The notes: generated from the sequence alone by a model not told the origin. DNA of 64,000 nucleotides from Semisulcospira habei (GCA_036245525.1 BTPG01000004.1:47322823-47386822); one strand, 5' to 3'; counted from the first letter of the stretch, positions 33,887-44,445 are shown. Made by a program: numbers and translations.

Positions 33887-34144
33887 ACGACAATACACGT
33901 TATTAGGAAAGCTTGGGTGGTTTTAGCATTGTGTCTGGTGAGGGGCCCGGACCCTAAGGAATTATTCCAAGAACTGCTGCATGGATTTGAAATGGTTAAG
34001 TTTACAAGTTTACAAAACCACCAGACACACTGACTATTCATCAAGGTAGACTACCCGCAGTTGGTCTTGAGGGTGGATAGGAGGAAAGGAGTCCAGGGGT
34101 ACCGGAAACACAATAAAATAATGAACAATGAAAGGTTCGTTACC

Positions 34145-34165
34145 CAATGCGCAAAAGGCCACCGG
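34145..34165. repeat. HP-C arm fragment
   Basis: CAATGCGCAAAAGGCCACCGG only; the other arm is missing. Confidence 0.6.
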
Positions 34166-34189
34166 ATAACTAACTTACCTCTCTTTCAC

Positions 34190-36392
34190 TCCTCGCGCTG
34201 GGACCATATGGCGTACTCACAAACCAGATAGGTGAGGCTAGCGCTGGTAGAATTGTACATATGGCGTAGAGGCGCGTCCCCTGGGTGGTGGATAGAGGGT
34301 CCCTCGCGAGAGGGGTGCACCGAATGAAATAAGGTGCCGTGAACCAACATCGTCTAAGGAAAGGAGACCCCGACAGAAAACCCCTGGTCCTCCTAGCAAG
34401 GGGGTTGGGCGTGGGGATCGCTTCCCCACCCTGCAAATAAAGAAATAGGTACAGAAACGCCGACGAAAAGACAAACAGCAATTCCTTTCCTGGAGGAGGA
34501 AGGTTCTTCAACCAGAAGATTTATGACGTCGTGTGGTGAAAGCCGGAAGTCTTCGGAAGCCACAGGATCCAGCCGCCTCTCTCTATCCAGGGACACAATC
34601 ATGGGCACATGGAATGTCAAGACCATGTACCATAGTGGCAAGGCCGCCCAGATAGCAGCGGAAATGCAAAAGTACAACCTTGCCCTGCTAGGTATCAGTG
34701 AAGCCAGATGGACGCAGTCTGGGCAAGAAAGGCTGTTAAGTGGGGAGATGATTCTGTATTCAGGTCATGAAGAGGAGAATGCCCCCCATACAAAAGGTGC
34801 AGCATTCGTGCTGTCACCAGTGGCACAGAGAGCGCTGACGGGCTGGGAACCTCTTGGACCAAGAATTATCACAGCAGCCTTTTGAACCAGGAATAAGATT
34901 AAGCTAAACGTCACCCAGTGTTATGCGCCCACCGATGACAGTGACGAGGAGAGAAACAAGAGTTCTACGACCGACTCCAGAGTGCTGTGGACAAATGTGC
35001 GGAGCGAGACATCACCATTGTCATAGGCGATTTTAATGCCAAAATAGGGGAGGACAACACCGGATACGAAGAGGTGATGGGGAGACAGGGACTAGGGGAG
35101 ATGAGTGAGAACGGGGAAAGGTTTGTAGACATTTGTGCTCTAAACAGACTTGTCATTGGAGGCAGCATCTTCCCACACAGAAGAATACACAAAGCAACTT
35201 GGGTCTCGCCTGACCATACTACAGAGAACCAAATAGACCATATTATCTGCATTAGCAAGAAATTTAGAAGATCCCTCCAAGATGTTCGAGTGAGGAGGGG
35301 AGCAGATGTCGCCTCAGACCACCATCTGCTTACCTTAAGAATAAAGCTCAAGTTAAATAAAAGCCGCACAGAGAAAACAAGACAGCGCTATAATGTAGGC
35401 CTCCTTAGAGAGACTGAAGTGAGAGAAGAGTTCAGACTGATGCTGTCCAACCGGTTTCAAGCGCTACAGGAGCTAGTAAATGAAGAGGAGGCGGTCACCA
35501 CAGAGCAGCAGTGGAAGGCAGTTAGAGAGGCGCTGAACTCAACCTGCAAAGACACTGTAGGGTTCAGGAAACAACATGCCAAGGACTGGCTGTCAGCACA
35601 GACCTTGAAGAAGATAGAAGTGAGGAAGAAGAAGAAAGCAGTTGTCAACAACACAGAGCAGACCAACTCGACATATGGGCCGAGTATTTTGAAGAGTTAC
35701 TGAACAGACCCACCCACCCGACCCCCCAGACATCCAGCCAGCAGAGACTGACCTACCCATCAGCTATGACAGACCCAGCCGGGAAGAGATCAGAAGAGCA
35801 GTGGCATTTTTGAAGAACGGCAAAGCAGCAGGGCCAGATGGCATCCCAGCGGAGGCTCTGAAAGCATACCTAGAGACAACAGTAGAGCTGCTGTACCCAC
35901 TGTTTCGAAAGATCTGGGAAGAGGAGGTGATGCCGGCTGACTGGAAGGAGGGGTACCTAATCAAGCTTCCCAAGAAAGGTGACCTCAGCAAGTGTTCCAA
36001 CTACAGAGGAATCACCTTGCTGTCAGTACCAGGAAAGGTCTTCAACAGTATCATCCTGGAGAGAAGGAAGAGCTCCGTCGAGCCCCAGCTGAGAGACCAG
36101 CAAGCAGGATTCAGGAAACACCGATCATGTACAGACCAGATCGCCACTCTCCGCATCATCGTGGAACAGTCTCTGGAGTGGAGCTCCTCGCTGTACATCA
36201 ACTTTGTTGATTACGAGAAAGCATTTGACAGCGTGGACCGAGAGACTTTGTGGAAACTCCTACGACACTACGGTGTACCCACAAAGCTCGTCTGCCTGAT
36301 CAAGAGCAGTTACGATGGCATGATATATCGCATGATCCACGAAAGGCAGTTCACCAGGGAGCTCCAGGTCAGAACCGCGTCAGGCAGGGGTC
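34190..36392 (+). mobile_element. LINE family 3, copy 1, 3'-deleted
   Basis: Shares its 5' UTR (GGCGCGTCCCCTGGGTGGTG onwards) and endonuclease with 38,940-41,033 but keeps the RT and loses everything after about 36,390, where it joins a SINE-C tail. Confidence 0.88.
34523..36385 (+). pseudogene. LINE family 3 endonuclease and partial RT
   Basis: Endonuclease starts (MGTWNVKTMYHSGKAAQIAA; SEARWTQSG), then a TGA at 34,883 where copy 2 has an intact codon, then a one-base deletion near 34,950. The frame resumes at 34,987 with DITIVIGDFNAKIGEDN and ends after SDHHLLTLRIKL and a basic linker. After a further frame change RT begins at 35,801 (NGKAAGPDGIPAEALKAYLE; CSNYRGITLLSVPGKVF; NFVDYEKAFDSVDRETLW). 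It stops before the catalytic FADD box, so no active RT can be made. APE-type, probably RTE-like; clade uncertain. Confidence 0.85.
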
Positions 36393-36421
36393 GTGGTGGA
36401 CAAAAAGACGTTAAGCCCTAA
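36393..36421 (+). repeat. SINE-C tail fused to a broken LINE
   Basis: GGTGGACAAAAAGACGTTAAG is the 3' tail of the SINE at 45,269-45,457, here without its tRNA-like head. Confidence 0.7.
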
Positions 36422-36423
36422 TA

Positions 36424-36800
36424 CCTGTACCGCACAATACTGAGCATGACAGGGCCACTCACTGTTACAGCACCTGTACCGCACAATACTGAGCATGTAC
36501 AGCCGCGCCACTTTTACAGCACCTTCCTCACAAACCAGAAAGGTGAGACTAGGTTAGGTTAGTTCGGGGTTTAACGTCCACGGCACCGAAGGTGAGACTA
36601 GCGCTGGTAGAACTGTACACATACCAAGGGAAATTACTCAGCACTGGACAGACAAACAGTTAGATCCCCTGCCCCCACCTATCAGGCACCCAATCACCAG
36701 CCCACAGAAAAATACGCAGGTATAGAACAAGACCATCATATACATCCCTTATACTACCTGTGTTACAGCACCTGTACCGCACAATACTGAGCATGTACCG
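36424..36800. repeat. Scattered 28-bp repeats
   Basis: ACCTGTACCGCACAATACTG + AGCATG occurs near 36,424, 36,471 and 36,769. Confidence 0.8.
36552..36590 (-). mobile_element. 39-bp SINE-B tail insertion with 10-bp TSD
   Basis: GGTTAGGTTAGTTCGGGGTT...ACGTCCACGGCACCGAA is the extreme 3' end of SINE-B, inverted. GGTGAGACTA flanks it on both sides (36,542-36,551 and 36,591-36,600). The same locus without insertion exists at 34,216-34,262 (CAGATAGGTGAGGCTAGCGC). Confidence 0.93.
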
Positions 36801-36933
36801 GGCTACTGTTGCTGAACCTGTATCCAGCGCGCGAGGGTTCACGCCAAGAAACCGTAGTTAATGTATGACTTCAACGCTTGCATGACGAATGCCTATCTAG
36901 TGTTGAGTACATCACAGATAATTTAGCATTTAC

Positions 36934-37017
36934 CTTGCTCTTCGGGCGACGCCATTCTGGACATGATGGAGCGGAGTATGGGCAGCGGTGTGACACTGGT
37001 GATGCCCACAGCGGGTA
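36934..37017 (-). CDS. SLC46-like transporter exon, paralogue (equivalent of exon 7)
   Basis: An 84-nt exon between acceptor CATGCTAG and donor CAAG|GTAAAT. After completing the split codon it reads PAVGITSVTPLPILRSIMSR then MASPEEQG. It aligns without gaps to exon 7 of the 52.8-64 kb gene, with the same length and phase 1 at both ends. The R(S/A)I(M/L)S(R/K)M...(E/K)QG motif is the cytoplasmic end of a late transmembrane helix in SLC46 proteins. The next exon is not found downstream before the LINE at 36,392. Confidence 0.78.
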
Positions 37018-37074
37018 CTAGCATGCAAACAAACAAATAAACGTGCAGTGCATTTTTGACGTGACAATGGATCG

Positions 37075-37163
37075 ACCACATTAATTCAAGGGTAGTGTCA
37101 AGATACCCAGCCTTGGTGTATCTAGTCGTCAAAAATCCTATGACTTGAACTATAATGTGGTCC
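37075..37163. repeat. Hairpin MITE HP-A, degenerate, in intron
   Basis: GATCGACCACATTAATTCAA and a decayed right arm ending AACTATAATGTGGTC. Confidence 0.6.
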
Positions 37164-37287
37164 GAGTACGATGAGCTTGCAAAGGTGCAAAAAAACGGTA
37201 GTATCACACGAACGTACCGACAGCCTTTGATCTACATGTTGACCTACTTAGACCCCACCTTCCCCCAACCCTCCAGGCTGCACTGAC

Positions 37288-37465
37288 CCAGGTACATCAT
37301 GAGGTCCGTGGTGGCAAAGGCCTCCAGCGCAAACGATCCTGTGGCCAGCAGTAGTGAGAGAAAAGCGATCACCTCGTCGTTTATACACACGTAGAGTACT
37401 TTGATCACCAGCGTGCCCAGCGTCTGCAACACAGCGTCGACGAGCACAATATTCAGCATAATTAA
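37288..37465 (-). CDS. SLC46-like transporter exon, paralogue (equivalent of exon 6)
   Basis: A 178-nt exon, phase 0 to 1, between acceptor GATTATCAG and donor CTGG|GTCAGT. It reads LIMLNIVLVDAVLQTLGTLV then INDEVIAFLSLLLATGSFAL and ends ATTDLMMYL. Length (one codon longer), phases and hydrophobic pattern match exon 6 at 61,768-61,942, so this is a second family member on the opposite strand. No earlier exons were found to the right (37.5-52 kb). The gene is therefore a fragment, or its exons are separated by large repeat-filled introns. Confidence 0.78.
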
Positions 37466-37502
37466 CTGATAATCACACACAAACAGGCGAGAGAGTAAAA
37501 TT

Positions 37503-37623
37503 CAGAAAAGAACCCAACGGAGAAAGAAACACGCTTAAAAAAGACAGTTACAACACAATTTGTATTGTGTTGTAACCGGCTTTTCTAAGCGTGTTTCAGT
37601 CTTTCTCCGTTGGGTTCTTCTCT
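37503..37623. repeat. Hairpin HP-F
   Basis: Arms GAAAAGAACCCAACGGAGAA...GTTACAACACAAT and ATTGTGTTGTAAC...TTCTCCGTTGGGTTCTTCTC fold into a stem of about 55 bp. Confidence 0.88.
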
Positions 37624-37777
37624 AGAAGAATGAGTTTAAAAACACACTGATGCAATTGGGGGACATCATATATACGTTGTATTGCTACTCAAGTACATGA
37701 ATCTCCGGTGTCGAGAAAGGTCTTGCTATATGCGATACAGTGTTTGAGTCTGCCGAGCGTTTATTTGTTTGTATGGT

Positions 37778-37888
37778 ACCCATTGAGCAAAAGGCCATCA
37801 GGCCGACGTCGGCTGACGTTGGCCCGCGCACAGCTGTGCGCGGGCCAACGGCGGCCGACATCGGCCCTATGGCCTTTCGCGCGCTGGT
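37778..37888. repeat. Hairpin MITE HP-C
   Basis: CATTGAGCAAAAGGCCATCA...TATGGCCTTTCGCGCGCTGG around GCGCACAGCTGTGCGC. Confidence 0.88.
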
Positions 37889-38122
37889 TAGGGTCCTCAG
37901 TCCTATACCTGTCAACAGCGCTTCCTGCACCCTTAATTCTACAAGTCAAAGAGAACAGAAGTAGACAGAAACCAAGAAGCAGGGACTTAATACGCGATCA
38001 TAGCGTTATACACAAGAGGATGACGACAGTTCTTAACTACTGTTCGACTAAAACACGAGTAAAGACACGTATAATTAGTTTTCAATTCTGGAGATTGTCC
38101 ATTTGCTTTGTGATGAGTAAGC

Positions 38123-38820
38123 AAAGTCGGCAGCATCACGGGGACCAATGAAAAGTCGGCAGCATCACGGGGACCAATGAAAAGTTGGCAGCATCACGGG
38201 GACCAATGAAAAGTTGGCAGCATCACGGGGACCAATGAAAAGTTGGCAGCATCACGGGGACCAATGAAAAGTCGGCAGCATCACGGGGACCAATGAAAAG
38301 TTGGCAGCATCACGGGGACCAATGAAAAGTTGGCAGCATCACGGGGACCAATGAAAAGTTGGCAGCATCACGGGGACCAATGAAAAGTTGGCAGCATCAC
38401 GGGGACCAATGAAAAGTTGGCAGCATCACGGGGACCAATGAAAAGTTGGCAGCATCACGGGGACCAATGAAAAGTCGGCAGCATCACGGGGACCAATGAA
38501 AAGTTGGCAGCATCACGGGGACCAATGAAAAGTTGGCAGCATCACGGGGACCAATGAAAAGTTGGCAGCATCACGGGGACCAATGAAAAGTTGGCAGCAT
38601 CACGGGGACCAATGAAAAGTTGGCAGCATCACGGGGACCAATGAAAAGTTGGCAGCATCACGGGGACCAATGAAAAGTCGGCAGCATCACGGGGACCAAT
38701 GAAAAGTTGGCAGCATCACGGGGACCAATGAAAAGTTGGCAGCATCACGGGGACCAATGAAAAGTCGGCAGCATCACGGGGACCAATGAAAAGTCGGCAG
38801 CATCACGGGGACCAATGAAA
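38123..38820. repeat. 29-bp minisatellite, about 24 copies
   Basis: Unit AAAAGTTGGCAGCATCACGG + GGACCAATG. Copies are identical except for a GTTGG/GTCGG dimorphism scattered along the array. Confidence 0.96.
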
Positions 38821-38939
38821 AGATGTGTTATATCCGACTTTCGTTATTTTGTATCCGACCTTGTTCACACGCGGCTCACTTTTACAAAGACAAACAACGA
38901 CTTTGGCCTGGACTTTCAAAAGCATTGTTATGTTCGACT

Positions 38940-41033
38940 TTTATACTGACGTGCAAAAGAAATCCTCGGGCTGGGACCATACGCCGTTGAGGCGCGTCCC
39001 CTGGGTGGTGGATAGGGGGTCTCTCGTGAGAGGGGTGCACCAAATGAAATAAGGTGCCGTGAAACAACATGGTCTAAGGGAAGGAGACCCCGACAGAAAA
39101 CCCTGATCCTCCTAGTAAGGGGGTTGGGCGTGGGGGTAGCTTCCTCACCCTGCAAATAAGGAAATAGCTACAGAAACGCCGACGAATAGGCCAACAGCAA
39201 TTCCTTTCCTGGAGGAGAAAGGTTCTTCTACCAGAAGATTTATGACGTCGTGTGGTGAAAGCCGGAAGTCTTCGGAAGCCACAAGGCCGAGCCGCCTCTC
39301 TCTATCCAGGGACATAATCATGGGCACATGGAATGTCAAGACCATGTACCAGAGCGGCAAGGCCGCCCAGATAGCAGCGGAAATACAAAAGTACAACCTT
39401 GCCCTGCTAGGTTTCAGTGAAGCCAGATGGACGCAGTCTGGGCAAAAAAGGCTGTTAAGTGGGGAGATGATTCTGTATTCCGGACACGAAGAGGACAATG
39501 CCCCCCATACGGAAGGTATAGCATTCATGCTGTCACCAGTGGCACAGAGAGTGCTGATGGGCTGGGAACCTCTTGGACCAAGAATTATCACAGCAGCCTT
39601 TAAAACCAAGAAAAAGATCAAGCTAAACGTCATCCAGTGTTATGCGCCCACTAATGACAGTGACGAGGAAGAGAAACAAGAGTTTTACGACCGACTCCAG
39701 AGTGCTGTGGACAAATGTTCGGCACGAGACATCACCATCGTCATGGGCGATTTTAATCTCAAAATAGGGGAGGACAACACCGGATATGAAGAGGTGATGG
39801 GGAAACATGGACTGGGGGAGTTGAGTGAGAATGGGGAGAGGTTCGTAGACTTTTGTGCTCTAAACAGACTTGTCATAGGAGGCAGCATCTTCCCACACAG
39901 AAGAATACACAAAGCAACTTGGGTCTCACCTGACCATACTACAGAGAACCAAATAGACCATATCTGCATTAGCAAGAATTTAGAAGATCCCTTCAAGATG
40001 TTCGAGTGAGGAAAGGAGCGGATGTCGCCTCAGACCACCATCTGCTCACCTTAAGAATAAAGCTCAAGTTAAAGAAAAGCCGCACAGAGACAACAAGAAG
40101 ACAGCGCTATAATGTAGGCCTGCTGAGAGAGACTGGAGTGAGAGAAGAGTTCAAACTGATGCTGTCCAACAGGTTTCAAGCGCTACAGGAGCTAGTAAAT
40201 GAAGAGGAGACGGCCACCACAGAGCAGCAGGGGAAGGCAGTTAGAGATGCGCTGAACTCAACCTGCAAAGACACTGTAGGGTTCAGGAAACACCATCACA
40301 AGGACTGGCTGTCGGCACAGACCTTGAAGAAGATAGAAGTGAGGAAGCAGAAGAAAGCAGATGCCAACAACAGTCGCACGAGAGCAGCCAAACCAAGGGC
40401 ACAGAAGGAATACTCGGAAGCGAACCGCGAGGTGAAGAGGAGTATCAGGGCAGACAAGAGAACTTACATAGACAGCCTAGCAGCAGAGGCAGAAAGAGCA
40501 GCTGACAGCAGCAACATGGAAACAGCTCTACGACATTACCAGAGAGCTGTCACAACACACCAAAGTTCGGATTTTCAACTAAAACGTAAAAGCAGTTCTA
40601 TATGGAGCAGAGACTTGGAGGTTGACAAAAACCACAGTCAGCAGAGTACAGACCTTCATAAACAGTTGTCTTAGAAGAATCTTGAAAATCCACTGGCCAG
40701 AGAAGATCAGCAACATCAGACTCTGGGAGAGAACACAGCAGATAACAGCAGAGAATGAAATTGGGCGAAGAAGATGGGGATGGATTGGTCACAGTCTGAG
40801 AAAGCCAGTTTCCAGTATCACTAGGCAGGCATTGTCATGGAACCCCCAGGGAAAGAAGAAAAGAGGCAGGCCGAGAAACAGCTGGCGTCGAGACCTCCAA
40901 GCAGACATCAAGAGACTCGGAACCACCTGGAGTAAAATCGAAGGAGAAGCACAGGACAGGAGTCATTGGAGGTCTCTCGTCGACGGCCTATACACTGGGA
41001 GGGGTGATAGGCGTAAGTAAGTAAGTAAGTAAG
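38940..41033 (+). mobile_element. LINE family 3, copy 2, RT-deleted
   Basis: 5' UTR and endonuclease parallel copy 1. The 3' end finishes with a (GTAA)n tail at 41,013-41,033. Confidence 0.88.
39242..41020 (+). pseudogene. LINE family 3 endonuclease joined to C-terminal region
   Basis: Endonuclease is nearly intact: MGTWNVKTMYQSGKAAQIAA, SEARWTQSG, CYAPTNDSDEEEKQEFYDRL, DITIVMGDFNLKIGEDN, QIDHICISK. A frameshift near 40,005 moves into SDHHLLTLRIKLK. The frame runs to about 40,590, then jumps to VLYGAETWRL, LRRILKIHWPEKISNIRLWE and GWIGHSLRKP at the C-terminus. The whole RT catalytic core retained in copy 1 is deleted here. Neither copy could move itself; the two deletions are complementary. 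Confidence 0.87.
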
Positions 41034-41200
41034 CAAAAGAAATGCGACATTTTTGATCATCGGAAACACTTTAGTGTTTCCGATGGTTCCCCAAATGTCG
41101 CATTTATTTTGCTCGTCATTTCTTTTGCCCGCATTTCTTTTGCTCGTCAGGAAATGCAACATTTTTGGAATCCAAAAATGTCGCAATTCTTTTGCTTGTC
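41033..41200. repeat. Two nested hairpins with shared ends
   Basis: AGCAAAAGAAATGCGACATT...AAATGTCGCATTTATTTTGC forms the first (41,033-41,113). GCATTTCTTTTGCTCGTCAG...AAAAATGTCGCAATTCTTTT forms the second (to about 41,195), with related arms. Spacer CGGAAACACTTTAGTGTTTCCG is itself palindromic. Confidence 0.8.
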
Positions 41201-41345
41201 AGTATACATCCGACCTTGCAGCGAAGTTGACTTATGTATTTTTGTCGCAGGATTTTTGTGGTGATCAGCAGAAAACGATAAGACAGATCAACCAAGGGAC
41301 GTTTCCGGTGGAGAACACAACTTCTGGACACTTTATTTTTTCTCA

Positions 41346-41464
41346 GCCACCACCGATTGAACAGCCTGAACTGGAGACAGGTCACCGACATTTTAGGCGT
41401 GCGTTCCGCAGATCTCAAGACCATGATAAGGAAGTTTGGTGTTAACCGTAGTAAGGTGACATGA
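41346..41464 (+). other. Weak exon-like block
   Basis: After TTATTTTTTCTCAG one frame reads LNSLNWRQVTDILGVRSADL then KTMIRKFGVNRSKVT-stop, which has a helix-turn-helix look. A different frame over 41,266-41,445 is also open, so neither is secure. Confidence 0.22.
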
Positions 41465-41787
41465 GTACAATCGCCTTATTCAGGTTTAATTCAAACTACC
41501 ACTGGAGCTGCATCGACCAGACAGTTCACGTAGTTAGTTATTTAGTTTGATTGTTGATTGTTTGTTACTGATTAACGCCGAGCAGGCCACTAAGGTCAGC
41601 TCACGGTTATTTTTGTTGTTTTTCAGTTGTTTTGTTTGTTATTGTCTTGTTGCGGAGAAGGCCATCTCACGGAGTGAAGGGTAAACAGCCAGGCCAGCTA
41701 TACTAACTCATTACATACTGAGGATGAAATTACCTAATTTTTACAAAAATCTTTATTTTGAATTCTAATTCACAGTTTTGCAAGATA

Positions 41788-41884
41788 TATGGACCATGGT
41801 AGTTCCAGGGTGGTGTCAAAATAGATTGGCGCCTAGAGGCGCCAAGCTATTTTGACACCACCCTTAAACTATCATGGTCGATCC
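41788..41884. repeat. Hairpin MITE HP-A
   Basis: GACCATGGTAGTTCCAGGGT...CTTAAACTATCATGGTCGAT; the stem carries TCAAAATAG where others have CCAGAATAG. Confidence 0.9.
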
Positions 41885-42167
41885 ACATCAGTCATGTCGG
41901 GACTTTATGGACAAAAAGGAAGGTCTTAAGACAAATATGATTTTAATCATATTTCTGGTTAAAAGGAAGCATATAGGTCTACAGACATTTGAAAGGTCAA
42001 AACAGTAAAAATGTACATAGGCCGTAAAGACTCAAATATCCTTGTGAAAAATATTTGCCTCTCTCAGAAAACTGAAGATGAAGATTAGACTAAGCGCTTG
42101 ATGAGCAGCTCAGTTGACTGGGCCGTCTCATGGTCCATCTTTCTCACGCACCAGGGTCTAGTTCCAC

Positions 42168-42260
42168 GAGCAAGCTTGAATCCTGCGCAATGTACTAAGC
42201 AGGGTGCTCCGCTGTAGCAGAGCACCTTGCTTAGTGGCTTGCGCAGAATTTAAGCTCGCT
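42168..42260. repeat. Imperfect hairpin
   Basis: GAGCAAGCTTGAATCCTGCG...CACTAAGC-type arms pair with GCTTAGTGGCTTGCGCAGAA...AAGCTCGCTC. Confidence 0.75.
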
Positions 42261-42373
42261 CATGCAGCCGAGGCCTGGTGCACAGTGTCGCTTTGGCGAT
42301 GATGACGAGTACGGTATGCACTACAGATTGTTGGTGACTTTTATGTTCGTCGATGATGTTGTGTTGATATGTT

Positions 42374-42759
42374 CAGGGGCGAATCGGGGGAGGGGGGTTC
42401 CAGGGGTTGCCCCCCCCCCCCCAATAAAAAAAATTGTATAACAAAGTCCTTTTTGGCGTGTTTGGACCCCCCCCCCCTCCCGGATGTTTAAAATTTTGGC
42501 TTTTTTTCACACACGCCCTCCCCCCCCTTTCCTCCCTTCCCCCCTTCCCCTTTGTTTGATATTTTGGCGAACGGTGAGAGTCTCAACACACTCGCGCCTT
42601 GTCTCCGCACCCCGCCACCCCCTCCCGCTTTTCGATTTTTTGGCCCCTGGAAGCAAGGTCTAGCGTCGGAGAGACCTTTTGTATGAGGTTAAAGATCTCA
42701 AACAAAACGTTGGAACCCCCCACCCCTCCCTCCCCCTTGAGGTAACTATTCCGCCCCTG
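42374..42759 (+). mobile_element. hAT-type MITE, complete
   Basis: Left terminus CAGGGGCGAATCGGGGGAGG and right terminus TAACTATTCCGCCCCTG are inverted over the CAGGGGCG(G)A core. About 386 bp, with the internal GATATTTTGGCGAACGGTGA and CGATTTTTTGGCCCCTGGAA landmarks. It serves as reference for the five copies. Flanking 8-mers do not match, so the TSD has decayed. Confidence 0.8.
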
Positions 42760-43029
42760 CTGTTGGTAGAGTAGTAGTTTATTTGTTTACGCTAAGGTCG
42801 GTGGTAGTGCTGATTTCCCAGGTAGCTGTACCTGTTCCTTCCCTTGGTTTGTCAATCGTCTTCTCAGGTTGGACACGTTTTGGTCTGTCTTTGACGTAGG
42901 CCCAGTCTTCACAATGTTAATCAGAGAATGGTAGCGTTTGGGGATGGTAATCAGTTACGTGACACAGCGTCTTTTAACCTGATTTAAAAAAAAAAGAAGC
43001 TTATTGTCCTATGAAGGCTACGTTACTGA

Positions 43030-43135
43030 TTAGGAGATAGATCAACCATTTTAGTTCAAGGGTGGTGCCAGATTAGCTTGGCGCCTCAGGCGCCAAGCTA
43101 TTCTGGCACCACCCTTGAACTATCATAGTCAATTT
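43030..43135. repeat. Hairpin MITE HP-A
   Basis: GATCAACCATTTTAGTTCAA...TTGAACTATCATAGTCAAT. Confidence 0.9.
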
Positions 43136-43345
43136 TATTTCAAGCAGTTAGTGTATCAGGATAAAAAGTATTATCAATGTTGTCATGCCTCAACTAAGAC
43201 TTTTCTAGCCTTCTTTTCACAATCCATGTGAGTAGGCACGCGTATCAGAGGTAACGGGGCGTACAGAGCAGACGAAGAGCAGAATTGTCTTTAATTTTGC
43301 AACATTCAGACTTCATGATTTAAGTTAGCCCGTTGTTCTGCATTT

Positions 43346-43562
43346 TTAACTCATTCAGCTCGGCGCACGTATTTCCCAAATTTTGGAGGCGTCATCAGTT
43401 CACGACTATGCACCTGTTGCAGGAGATCGATCGACCATGATAATTCAAGGATAGTGCCAGATTAGCTTGGCGCCATCAGGCGCCAAGCTAATCTGGCACT
43501 ACCCTTGAATTATCATGGTCGATCCATCTCCCGCTGTAGTGCGTCAGGGCTCAATGAGTTAA
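43346..43562. mobile_element. Hairpin MITE HP-A, full length
   Basis: TTAA + CTCATTCAGCTCGGCGCACG...GTGCGTCAGGGCTCAATGAG + TTAA. Outer arms diverge while the central 45-bp arms are nearly perfect. Confidence 0.9.
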
Positions 43563-44124
43563 GACATACTAGAAACATCAGTGTATGTATGTTTCTCCTG
43601 CCTACTTCCTAAGTTCCGGAGAAAGACATGGGTTATATAAGAGACCTGATCCATTCTTTTTGAGGATGAAAATGATTGTCTTATTCTATACCTGCGTATT
43701 TCTCTGTGGGCTGGCGATTGGGTGCCTGATAGGCGGGGGCAGGGGATCTAACTGTTGTCTGTCCAGCGCTGTGATTCCCCTTGGTTTGAATACTAGAAAC
43801 ATGTATAGAGGAGATATTGCGACCTATTAAACATTTATGGTCCTTAATAGGTATCTTTAAGATAAGCAGTGCCTATTTAGCTTCGGCTTCGCTTGAACAC
43901 TACTAAGATTCTACCCCTAATCTATCTTGGTCGATCAATTTTTCGTGACAAATGTGCACAGTGCTTGGCGCAAGATTGTGAAGTGTAAACATTTTGGGAG
44001 ACGGTGTTTACATAGTGCTTAGACAATAGGGTTCGAATGAATTACCGATATATTGTTCACCGAGGTTCACCGAGCATTCCGGTTCCTCCAAATAAAATAC
44101 GAAGTGATCAATTTTTCTGTAATC

Positions 44125-44445
44125 GGGGTCCGAAATAGCTCAGGCGGTTAAGCGTCGGAGCAGGAGAGCGAAGGGAATCGCCGGGTCGTGGGTTCGAATC
44201 CCCGTCCCGGCCCCGGTAGCTGGACTCGCAATCCAGGGGGAAAAGACGGGCTTGTTCAATAGCATGTCCGTTGAAAGGTCCTGGTAAATCAAAGTGGCAC
44301 AGTTGGAGTGCGCCTGAGTTGACCAGTGTTCAGGTTGTACTCCATAGGCAATAGATTTCCGTCCCCCATAACCCGCCCGTCGGGGCCGTCCATTATCACT
44401 TCGGTGCCGTGGACGTTAAACCCCGAACTAACCAACCAACCAACC
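44125..44445 (+). mobile_element. SINE-B (tRNA-derived), 321 bp, 12-bp TSD
   Basis: TTTTCTGTAATC flanks it at 44,113-44,124 and 44,446-44,457. The head is tRNA-like: A box TAGCTCAGGCGG and B box GGTTCGAATCC, about 45 bases apart, which suggests a long variable arm. The body continues to GTGGACGTTAAACCCCGAAC and the tail (TAACCAACCAACCAACC). Internal RNA polymerase III promoter expected. Confidence 0.93.

Noticed and set aside
37685..37964. Repeated Arg/Ala/Pro-rich peptides such as RARPCAGQRRP (also 12,069; 23,916; 51,875; 63,075)
   Set aside because: Each lies on an HP-C hairpin; both strands give similar peptides because the DNA is palindromic.
38123..38820. CRISPR array
   Set aside because: The 29-bp units are directly contiguous with no unique spacers, and the DNA is animal.
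42374..42759. 8-bp TSD for the hAT-type MITE
   Set aside because: Flanking 8-mers GATATGTT and CTGTTGGT do not match.
44125..44210. Functional tRNA gene
   Set aside because: The tRNA-like head continues into a 321-bp SINE with TSD and (AACC)n tail, so it is a retroposon.
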